From an archaeon (GTDB taxonomy: Archaea; Nanobdellota; Nanobdellia; Pacearchaeales; UBA284), in the NCBI GenBank assembly GCA_030619955.1, contig JAUXAK010000015.1:1-10721 (forward strand): a stretch of DNA of 10,721 nt, in the 5' to 3' direction. Both the position numbers and the translations under genes were made by a program. Within the stretch, counting starts at the first letter, position 1, and each line of letters opens with the position of its first letter. This document shows positions 5,434 through 10,721 of this stretch, piece after piece. The notes under the pieces are model-generated. The model was not told where the DNA came from, did not search any database, and saw nothing but the letters and a program-made list of their open reading frames with translations.

Positions 5434-6621
5434 ATGCTAACTTTAAGTAACATCAGAGTTAATAATAAAATAGTTTTAATTAGAATAGACATAAATTCCT
5501 CTATAATTAATAATAAAATCCAGTGCAATGATCGCTTTGTTGAGCATGCAAAAACAATAAAATATTTATTAAAAAAGAAAGCAAAAGTAGTTATCCTTGC
5601 ACATCAGGGTAGAAAAGGAAAAGAAGATTTTACTAACTTAAAACAGCATGCCAAAATTCTTTCGATGCTTGTTAAAAAAAAGGTTAAGTATGTTAACGAT
5701 TTATTCGGGAAGAAAGCAATAGAAGAAATAAAAAAACTCAAACCAGGACAAGCAATTCTGCTGCAGAATGTTAGACAGTACAATGAAGAAACAAAAAATC
5801 TCAGTGCAGAGGAACATGCAAAATCAAAATTTGTAAAAAATCTTATTCCTTTTGTTGATGTTTTTGTTCTTGATGCTTTTTCAATTGCTCATAGAAACCA
5901 TGCATCTGTAGTAGGTTTTACTAAAGCTATAAAATCATATGCTGGTCCAGTTCTTGAAAAAGAGCTTAAAAAATTAGAAAAATTAAAAAATAAATTAAAA
6001 AACAAAAAAGGAAAAACAACATACATACTTGCAGGAGCAAAACCAGAAGAAAATATCTTATTACTAAAACAAGCTCTAAAACAAAAAGCAATTATTTTGT
6101 TAGGAGGAACCTTCTGTCTTTTATATTTAGCAGCACAAGGAAAAAAATTAGGAAAATCAGATGAATTACTAGAGAAACATAAAAATATCCTAAAAAAAAT
6201 TAAAAAAATAAAAACCAAAAATATTTTCTTACCAATTGATTTTGCAATTGAAGATAAAGGAAAAAGAAAAGAAATCAATTTAAATGAATCACCAATTAAT
6301 AAACCACTTTTTGATATTGGTAAAAAAACTATTAAATTATATCAGGAAAAAATAAAAAAAGCTAAAATAATCATTGTTAAAGGTCCTCTTGGTATGTATG
6401 AAAATAAATATTTTGCTCTTGCAACAAAAGAAATTTATAAAGCTATAGCATCATCAAAAGCTTTTAGTGTTGTTGGTGGTGGCAACACAATAGATGCCAT
6501 AACAAGATTTAAAATACCAAAGAAAAAATTTTCATACCTTAGTTTAGGAGGCGGTGCACTACTTGAATATCTTTCTGGCAAGAAGCTTCCAGGTTTAGTA
6601 GCTTTAGAAAATAAAAATTAA
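5434..6621 (+). CDS. pgk: Phosphoglycerate kinase, archaeal type
   Basis: Transfers phosphate between 1,3-bisphosphoglycerate and ADP, giving 3-phosphoglycerate and ATP; in gluconeogenesis it runs in reverse. It is 395 aa, typical for Archaea. N-domain substrate residues visible are Asp19 and Asn21 (RIDIN), Arg34 (NDRF), His57 and Arg60 (AHQGR), Arg114 (NVR) and Arg154 (DAFSIAHR). C-domain nucleotide-site motifs are AGAK at 200-203, VKGPLGMYE at 315-323, GGGN at 348-351 and SLGGGALLEYL at 370-380. Several motifs differ from the common versions: AGAKP for GGAKV, QNVRQ for ENVRF, GGTFC for the usual GG-I-A region, and GGGN for GGGD/H. The catalytic basic residues remain, so activity is expected. 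The start lies one base after the gap stop with no Shine-Dalgarno sequence, implying coupled translation from a gap-pgk message. It is Lys-rich, in line with the A-rich DNA. Confidence 0.95.
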   Translation: MLTLSNIRVNNKIVLIRIDINSSIINNKIQCNDRFVEHAKTIKYLLKKKAKVVILAHQGRKGKEDFTNLKQHAKILSMLVKKKVKYVNDLFGKKAIEEIKKLKPGQAILLQNVRQYNEETKNLSAEEHAKSKFVKNLIPFVDVFVLDAFSIAHRNHASVVGFTKAIKSYAGPVLEKELKKLEKLKNKLKNKKGKTTYILAGAKPEENILLLKQALKQKAIILLGGTFCLLYLAAQGKKLGKSDELLEKHKNILKKIKKIKTKNIFLPIDFAIEDKGKRKEINLNESPINKPLFDIGKKTIKLYQEKIKKAKIIIVKGPLGMYENKYFALATKEIYKAIASSKAFSVVGGGNTIDAITRFKIPKKKFSYLSLGGGALLEYLSGKKLPGLVALENKN

Positions 6622-6669
6622 TATAAAAGTGTATTTAAAATATTAATTAAGAAAATTAAATTTTCTTAA
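6618..6669. terminator. A/T-rich inverted repeats between convergent pgk and fbp
   Basis: Two inverted repeats lie between and across the gene ends. TTAATAT at 6618-6624 pairs with ATATTAA at 6640-6646. A perfect 11-bp inverted repeat, TTAAGAAAATT at 6647-6657 with its complement at 6659-6669, covers the fbp stop codon. Symmetry and position fit a bidirectional termination region for the two convergent genes, although A/T-only stems of this kind also arise by chance in such DNA. Confidence 0.35.
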
Positions 6670-7738
6670 ATCTATTTTTAAGTTTTTTTAAAACTTCAGG
6701 CAAAGTCGTATATTCCATTTCATCACTAGGAAGCCTGTGGGGTTCAAAAGGCCCGTGCTTTCTTATATAATCTGCCATAACATTTGCTTCTTGTCTTGTT
6801 TTATCAAAACCAGGATCATCAAACAAGTCATTAGGCCCAATAAGTTTGCCATTACTAATTTGAAAACCTAATGCCATGACTCTTGGCGGACCATCAAATC
6901 TTGTGCATTTAGCATTTTTTTCAGCTACAGGTATAAAAGGGCCGTGATGGCTTCCTCTCATCCATCCAGCTACCATAAAAGGAAAAGCAAATGGCTCAAG
7001 AACTTCACCAACAGCTGGAAAACCAGACTGAGCTCTTACTATACAAACAGGGTCATCTTTTCCAACATATCTTCCAGCCAACTTACTCAGTTTTTCAATA
7101 CTTGATGTTGCTGCAATTTCTCCTTTTTTTGTATAAACATTTTTTAGAATATATCTTGAAGGTGCACCAATTAATGCTAATAAGTCATAAACCTCTTCTG
7201 GACAGCTTAACAACACTTTTTTATTTTTAAGAACATCTAAAACTTCAAACTTAAAGCCACTATGCAGTTTAGGATCTATGACTAAACCAGATGTATTAAA
7301 AGGATCTGCAAAAATTTTATAAAGTGGAAAGTTCCAAGAACCAGCCTCTGTTTTATCTGCCATAAAAACGATTATAGGATCACTGGGTCTTTCATTAAAT
7401 TCCATTTCAGCAACACCAGGTCCTTGCCCTTTAATATTTCCAGAAAAAGTCTTAACAAGTAAATCCTGACCAGCAGCATAAAGCTTCATTTTTTTTGCTT
7501 TTTCAGCTGCTTTCATAAAGGTTTGCCAAGCAAGTTTGTGAATGACTTTATTATTTATACCTTTTCTATGCACTATAATTAACTCAAGGTCATCTCCACA
7601 ATGTGTAACATAAAAATCCTCTATGTCTCTTGACTTAGCCAGCTCTTTTTTTGCTATATCAATCGAAGTAGGATGTACTATAGAATGGCCGACTAAACTA
7701 CCAATATCAGCTTTTATAACACTTAAGGTTATTTTCAT
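6656..7738 (-). CDS. fbp: Bifunctional fructose-1,6-bisphosphate aldolase/phosphatase
   Basis: The archaeal class V FBPase, which condenses dihydroxyacetone phosphate with glyceraldehyde-3-phosphate and then dephosphorylates the product to fructose-6-phosphate, pulling carbon towards sugar synthesis. It is 360 aa, slightly shorter than crenarchaeal homologues. Mg-site residues are visible: Asp11 and His18 (KADIGSLVGH), Asp49 and Asp50 (CGDD), Gln91 (AAGQD) and Asp128 (MADKT). The aldolase Schiff-base lysine is Lys227 in RYVGKDDP, with Tyr224 and Tyr343 matching the Tyr229/Lys232/Tyr348 trio described for the Thermoproteus enzyme at a constant offset of five. The block GEVLEPFAFPFMVAGWMRGSHHGP is at about 244-267. 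The start is supported by AAGAGGTAA upstream on the minus strand (GAGGT, 5 nt before the ATG). It converges with pgk and diverges from tpiA. All expected catalytic residues are intact. Confidence 0.97.
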   Translation of the reverse strand: MKITLSVIKADIGSLVGHSIVHPTSIDIAKKELAKSRDIEDFYVTHCGDDLELIIVHRKGINNKVIHKLAWQTFMKAAEKAKKMKLYAAGQDLLVKTFSGNIKGQGPGVAEMEFNERPSDPIIVFMADKTEAGSWNFPLYKIFADPFNTSGLVIDPKLHSGFKFEVLDVLKNKKVLLSCPEEVYDLLALIGAPSRYILKNVYTKKGEIAATSSIEKLSKLAGRYVGKDDPVCIVRAQSGFPAVGEVLEPFAFPFMVAGWMRGSHHGPFIPVAEKNAKCTRFDGPPRVMALGFQISNGKLIGPNDLFDDPGFDKTRQEANVMADYIRKHGPFEPHRLPSDEMEYTTLPEVLKKLKNRFKKI

Positions 7739-7812
7739 TTTTTACCTCTTTTCACTTTTTATAAACTTTTATAAATTAAAAATTACTAACTATATAAAAG
7801 TTACGGAAAAAG
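7739..7812. promoter_or_regulatory. Divergent promoter region between fbp and tpiA
   Basis: On the minus strand TTTATATA (7798-7791) predicts an fbp transcript start near 7768 and a leader of 30 nt containing the Shine-Dalgarno sequence AGAGGT (7749-7744). On the plus strand TTTATAAA (7768-7775) predicts a tpiA start near 7798 and a leader of about 15 nt without a Shine-Dalgarno sequence. A second TTTATAAA is at 7758-7765. Each predicted start falls on the TATA box of the other gene. TTTATAAA is its own reverse complement, so box orientation cannot be settled by eye. Confidence 0.5.
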
Positions 7813-8481
7813 ATGGTAAAAAAACTAAAACTAATAACTATTATAAATTTCAAAACATATAAAGAGGCAACTGGTGCAAGAGCTTTGAAACTTGCCCAAG
7901 TCTGCGAAAAAGTAAGTAAAAAAACTAAAGTAAAAATTATAGTGGCTGTTCAGGCAACTGACATTTCTGTAGCAAAAAAAATAAAAATTCCTGTTCTTGC
8001 TCAACATGTTGACTACTTTGAACAAGGTAGGCATACAGGAAAAATCTTACCAGAGGTAATAAAAGAAGCTGGTGCAGTCGGCACTTTAGTCAATCATTCT
8101 GAAAATAAGTTGCCTTTAAAAACAATAAAAAAAATAATAAAAAGATGCAAAGTTCTTAACTTATTAACAATAGTTTGTGCTTCTTCTGTTCAGCAAGCAA
8201 GGCAAATTGCTAAACTTAAACCATATGCTATGGCATATGAAGTTCCAGAATTAATTGCAACAGGAAAATCTATTACTAAAATAAAACCAGATTCTGTAAA
8301 AGCCTTTGCTTCATTGTTTAAAAAAACAAGAATTATTCCTTTGTGTGGTGCAGGAATTTCTTCTCATGAAGATGTAAAACTTGCATTAAAACTTGGATGT
8401 AAAGGTGTTTTAGTTTCTTCTGCTAGTGTTAAGGCAAAAAATCAAGAAAAAGTATTAAGAGAATTTATTTTAGGTATTTAA
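7813..8481 (+). CDS. tpiA: Triosephosphate isomerase, archaeal short form
   Basis: Interconverts dihydroxyacetone phosphate and glyceraldehyde-3-phosphate, supplying both substrates of the FBP aldolase/phosphatase encoded next door. It is 222 aa, the compact archaeal form of about 220-230 aa rather than the bacterial form of about 250. Catalytic residues are in place: Asn12 and Lys14 (NFKTY), the electrophile His95 (VNHSE) and the base Glu143 (AYEVPELIATGKS, where the catalytic Glu follows Tyr). The phosphate-binding GAGISS is at 179-184 and GVLVSSASVKA at 198-208. The start at 7813 gives the expected N-terminus MVKKLKLITIINFKTYKEATG. Only two bases separate its stop from that of the convergent nnrD, so any terminator must lie within the opposing gene. 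Confidence 0.97.
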   Translation: MVKKLKLITIINFKTYKEATGARALKLAQVCEKVSKKTKVKIIVAVQATDISVAKKIKIPVLAQHVDYFEQGRHTGKILPEVIKEAGAVGTLVNHSENKLPLKTIKKIIKRCKVLNLLTIVCASSVQQARQIAKLKPYAMAYEVPELIATGKSITKIKPDSVKAFASLFKKTRIIPLCGAGISSHEDVKLALKLGCKGVLVSSASVKAKNQEKVLREFILGI

Positions 8482-8483
8482 GA

Positions 8484-9347
8484 TTATTTGCAAGCCCTAC
8501 TAACAATTTTTTGTATTTCTGGAATTAAATCTGAAGCTATTAACGCAGCTTTTTTTTCTTTTGCTGCTAAATCACCTGCCTTACCATTTATGTAAGCAGC
8601 AGCCCCAGTAGCTGTGAAAGGGTCTATGTGCTGGGCAAGTAATGAACCAAGAATTCCTGCTAAAGTGTCGCCTGTTCCACCAACAGTCATATAAGAATTT
8701 CCTGTTTTATTTATTGCAATTTTTTTGCCATCTGAAATTATGTCTGGATTGCCTTTAAGCAAAATTATTATATTAAGTTTTGTAGCTTGTTCCTTAATGA
8801 TTTTTATTTTTTCTTTTAAAGACAAATTTTCAACTTTTTTTCCTGTTAAAATATAAAACTCATAAGCATGAGGTGTTATAACAAAATTTTTTCTTAAAAC
8901 TTTTTTGTTTTTCACAACAGCGTAGATAGCGTCAGCATCTATTACACATGGTAAGTTTATTTTTTTTAAAAATGCCAAAATAGTTTCAAGAGTTTCTCTT
9001 TTTCTTTCAAGACCCCCACCAATTACAGCAGCTGTTTTGTTTTTTGCTAGTTTTAAAAGTTTCTTTAAATGTGCTTTTTTAATGGAGTCTCCTTCTAAAG
9101 GATATGTAATCATATCTGGAGAAAAACTTGCAATAATATCTGCTGCCCTGCGAGGTGCAGCAACTTCTACAACATCAGCTCCGCAGCGATAAGCAGCCAT
9201 AGCTAAAGCTGCTAAGGTATTAAAAGCAGGACTTCCAGAATACTTTTTGCTGCCACCAATAATGAGCAAAGCACCAAAATCATATTTATGTGCTATAACT
9301 TTTCTTTTTTTGTAAATTTTTTTTAATATGCTTTTGTCAATAATCAT
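8484..9347 (-). CDS. nnrD: ADP-dependent NAD(P)H-hydrate dehydratase
   Basis: Repairs NADH or NADPH that has become hydrated at the nicotinamide ring (NADHX/NADPHX), using a nucleotide as energy source. It has a ribokinase-like fold, YjeF C-terminal family. I chose the ATG at 9347 (287 aa), because the in-frame TTG at 9404 would overlap the SDR gene and add 19 residues not typical of the family. Motifs: FGALLIIGGSKKYSGSP at 24-40, RCGADVV at 54-60, VIGGGLERKRETLE at 108-121, VIDADA at 135-140, TPHAYEF at 158-164, LLKGNPDIISDG at 196-207 and the catalytic GGTGDTLAGILG at 223-234 with Asp227. There is no epimerase (NnrE/YjeF-N) domain attached; the epimerase may be encoded elsewhere or absent. 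It lies 28 bp after the SDR gene on the same strand, probably in one transcript. Confidence 0.93.
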   Translation of the reverse strand: MIIDKSILKKIYKKRKVIAHKYDFGALLIIGGSKKYSGSPAFNTLAALAMAAYRCGADVVEVAAPRRAADIIASFSPDMITYPLEGDSIKKAHLKKLLKLAKNKTAAVIGGGLERKRETLETILAFLKKINLPCVIDADAIYAVVKNKKVLRKNFVITPHAYEFYILTGKKVENLSLKEKIKIIKEQATKLNIIILLKGNPDIISDGKKIAINKTGNSYMTVGGTGDTLAGILGSLLAQHIDPFTATGAAAYINGKAGDLAAKEKKAALIASDLIPEIQKIVSRACK

Positions 9348-9375
9348 TCTTTTTAATAAATTAAGCTGATTCAAA

Positions 9376-10140
9376 TTACAAAATTGTTGTCCAGCCACCG
9401 TCAATGTTTATTACATTTCCAGTCATATAGCTACTTGCTTTACTTGCTAAAAAAATAGCTGCTCCTGCAATTTCTTCTGGCTTGCCTGCTCTGCTTAAAG
9501 GCACTTTTACCTTTACCATTTCTAAAAATTTTTTATTTGCTAAAAAATCTTTAGTCATAGCTGTTTCAATTACTCCTGGTGCTATTGCATTAACTCTTAT
9601 GTTATGTTTTGCCCAGTCACATCCTAAACTTTCTGTTAATAAAATCACTCCTCCCTTACTTGAATTATAGGCAGCAGCTTGTGCAAATGCAATTTCTCCT
9701 GCTATTGAAGCAATGTTAATTATTTTCCCTTGTTTTCGTTTTATCATTTCTCTGCCCACTGCTTGAGCACATAAAAAATAACCCTTAAGATTAATTGCCA
9801 TAACTTTATCCCAATCAGCTTCGCTTATATTTTCTGGCTCAGCTGTTTTAAGAATGCCTGCATTGTTAACAAGTATATCAATTTTTCTAAAGTGTTGTAT
9901 TGTTTTTCTAACCATCTTATCAATTTCTCTTTTTTTTGTTACATCAACTTTTACTACAATTGCTTTTCTTCCAAGTTTTTCTATTTCACCTGCTGTTTGT
10001 TCTGCTTCTCTCAATGAGATGTCTGCAATAACAATATTTGCACCAAAATTAGCTAATCCTAGAGCTATGGCCTTTCCTATACCTCTTGCTCCTCCTGTGA
10101 CAATTGCTACTTGATCAGTTAAATCAAAAATTTCCTTCAT
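9376..10140 (-). CDS. Classical short-chain dehydrogenase/reductase (SDR)
   Basis: NAD(P)-dependent oxidoreductase, 254 aa, with the full classical SDR set: TGGARGIG at 15-22, Asp40 after strand 2 (VIAD), which favours NAD(H), NNAG at 92-95, Asn117, Ser145, Tyr158-x3-Lys162 (YNSSK) and the NAIAPG block at 184-189. The C-terminus INIDGGWTTIL is of the type seen in glucose 1-dehydrogenase, gluconate 5-dehydrogenase and 3-oxoacyl-carrier-protein reductase annotations. Sequence alone does not fix the substrate; a sugar or polyol is plausible given the carbohydrate neighbourhood, and a fatty-acyl role is less likely in an archaeon. The start is supported by AAGAGGTAA, 4 nt before the ATG, the same ribosome-binding sequence that precedes fbp. 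nnrD follows after 28 bp; an SDR with a cofactor-repair enzyme is a sensible pair. Confidence 0.93.
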   Translation of the reverse strand: MKEIFDLTDQVAIVTGGARGIGKAIALGLANFGANIVIADISLREAEQTAGEIEKLGRKAIVVKVDVTKKREIDKMVRKTIQHFRKIDILVNNAGILKTAEPENISEADWDKVMAINLKGYFLCAQAVGREMIKRKQGKIINIASIAGEIAFAQAAAYNSSKGGVILLTESLGCDWAKHNIRVNAIAPGVIETAMTKDFLANKKFLEMVKVKVPLSRAGKPEEIAGAAIFLASKASSYMTGNVINIDGGWTTIL

Positions 10141-10144
10141 TCTT

Positions 10145-10184
10145 ACCTCTTTATTTATTCCATGAATTAAGTTAAGTTTTTAAA
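10145..10184 (-). promoter_or_regulatory. Promoter and RBS for the SDR-nnrD pair
   Basis: On the minus strand TTTAAAAA (10184-10177) is centred about 40 nt upstream of the ATG and predicts a transcript start near 10154, leaving a leader of about 14 nt that holds AAGAGGTAA (10151-10143). Spacing of box, start and Shine-Dalgarno sequence is consistent. No independent promoter of comparable quality is seen before nnrD. Confidence 0.45.
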
Positions 10185-10224
10185 GTTTATGCCCTATTAA
10201 TTTAAAAAGAGGCATTTCCAAAAA

Positions 10225-10721
10225 ATGGAACTTAAAAAAATTAAAAAGACAAAAGTTTTTCCTGTGATAATAGAAAAAAATCTCTCTCAACCATATTTCC
10301 AGCGTGGTAGATACCATTTTTTAATATATTCTTTAGATGGTTCTGTTAATGGTGAAAAAGCAGGCTTTTACATTCCACCTGTTATTTTTTTTGATGAACT
10401 TAAGTTTTATATTAAAAAAAATAAAAAATTTTATAATCTGCATAGCCATATAAAAAAAGTAAAAATAAATATTCATAATACAGTTCATTATTTTAAATTT
10501 AATAATACAAACATAAAGATAACTTATTTTGTTCCAGAAGATTTCACAGGGTTACAGATTTTTGTAAAAGCTAATAAAAAAATTACTTTGATTATTGAAC
10601 CAAAATTTTCTTTTAATTATGTATGGCATGAAAATCCTATTAAAGAATTTACAGTTTTTAGCAAAAATAACTGTATTTATGCTCAGAGCAACTTTGATTC
10701 AAAAATAGGCTGTATGTTTAA
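10225..10721 (+). CDS. Partial CDS; possible sugar-polymer enzyme N-terminal domain
   Basis: An open frame starting at the ATG at 10225 continues for 165 codons plus two bases to the window edge with no stop; the C-terminal part is missing. It opens MELKKIKKTKVFPVIIEKN and then GRYHFLIYSLDGS at 28-40, followed by alternating hydrophobic and charged stretches suggesting beta strands, ITYFVPEDFTG near 99-109, and IIEPKFSFNYVWHENP around 123-138. The arrangement RYH..., then an i-x-Y-fvP strand, then IEP...H loosely recalls the N-terminal beta domain of glycogen-debranching-type (amylo-alpha-1,6-glucosidase) proteins, but motif support is weak and I would not name it. It diverges from the SDR gene across 84 bp. 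A TTTAAAAA at 10201-10208 is a possible TATA box, a little close for a leaderless start. Confidence 0.7.
   Translation, partial: MELKKIKKTKVFPVIIEKNLSQPYFQRGRYHFLIYSLDGSVNGEKAGFYIPPVIFFDELKFYIKKNKKFYNLHSHIKKVKINIHNTVHYFKFNNTNIKITYFVPEDFTGLQIFVKANKKITLIIEPKFSFNYVWHENPIKEFTVFSKNNCIYAQSNFDSKIGCMF

Noticed and set aside
5889..6278. 129-codon minus-strand frame within pgk
   Set aside because: It is Phe/Leu/Ser-rich, the mirror of Lys-rich coding DNA on the other strand, has no recognisable motif, and pgk is certain.
6434..6441. TTTATAAA inside pgk, and another inside fbp at 7316-7323, as promoters
   Set aside because: Both encode ordinary residues within conserved genes and no start codon follows at a suitable distance; they show that this octamer also occurs by chance in A/T-rich DNA.
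7623..7862. 79-codon plus-strand frame spanning the fbp-tpiA gap
   Set aside because: It runs antisense to the fbp N-terminus and through the promoter region into tpiA in another frame, with no motif or ribosome-binding site.
9348..9404. TTG start at 9404 extending nnrD by 19 residues
   Set aside because: It overlaps the SDR gene and adds residues with no family resemblance; the ATG at 9347 begins where homologues usually do.
1..10721. CRISPR array, tRNA, rRNA or insertion sequence
   Set aside because: No regularly spaced repeats of CRISPR length, no cloverleaf-like or conserved rRNA blocks, and no transposase-like protein or terminal inverted repeats with target duplications were seen.

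Overview
The window looks like a chromosomal segment of an A+T-rich archaeon. The bifunctional archaeal fructose-1,6-bisphosphate aldolase/phosphatase, the short archaeal-type triosephosphate isomerase (222 aa), the archaeal-style phosphoglycerate kinase, the UPF0251/DUF134 regulator, TTTATAAA/TTTATATA-type TATA boxes and probable leaderless or very short leaders all argue for Archaea. Cys-rich secreted proteins with CCGN-type repeats, tight gene packing and a bacterial-type GAPDH make a DPANN lineage (Woesearchaeota/Pacearchaeota-like) a reasonable guess, but no taxonomic marker such as rRNA or a ribosomal protein is present, so this is inference.

Left part (1-4146), all genes on the plus strand: a secreted Cys-rich lipoprotein (89-1057); a 232-bp regulatory gap; a Gly/Arg-rich DUF5320-like small protein (1290-1598); a DUF134 HTH protein with a zinc ribbon (1676-2149); a thioredoxin - Cys-rich module - CcdA/DsbD membrane fusion (2236-3756); and a 93-aa protein that aligns with the encapsulated-ferritin (EncFtn) family but has no encapsulin beside it (3865-4146). 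Together these look like a thiol-redox and metal-handling neighbourhood. The disulfide relay and the ferritin-like protein are the most interesting items of the window.

Middle and right part (4267-9347): a compact triose-phosphate/gluconeogenesis island. gap (class I, bacterial type) and pgk are adjacent with one base between them. fbp (FBP aldolase/phosphatase) lies on the minus strand and converges with pgk over an A/T-rich inverted repeat. tpiA diverges from fbp across a 74-bp region with apparently interlocked TATA boxes. Together these enzymes cover 3-phosphoglycerate to fructose-6-phosphate. A possible 49-57 codon ORF overlaps the gap start by ATGA.

Right end (8484-10721): a minus-strand pair encodes an NAD(P)H-hydrate dehydratase (nnrD, repair of damaged nicotinamide cofactor) and a classical short-chain dehydrogenase, i.e. 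a cofactor-linked pair next to the NAD-dependent glycolytic genes. A divergent gene begins at 10225 and runs off the window; its first 165 codons are not firmly recognised, but may be the N-terminal domain of a sugar-polymer-acting enzyme. No tRNA, rRNA, CRISPR array, transposase or attachment site was seen.
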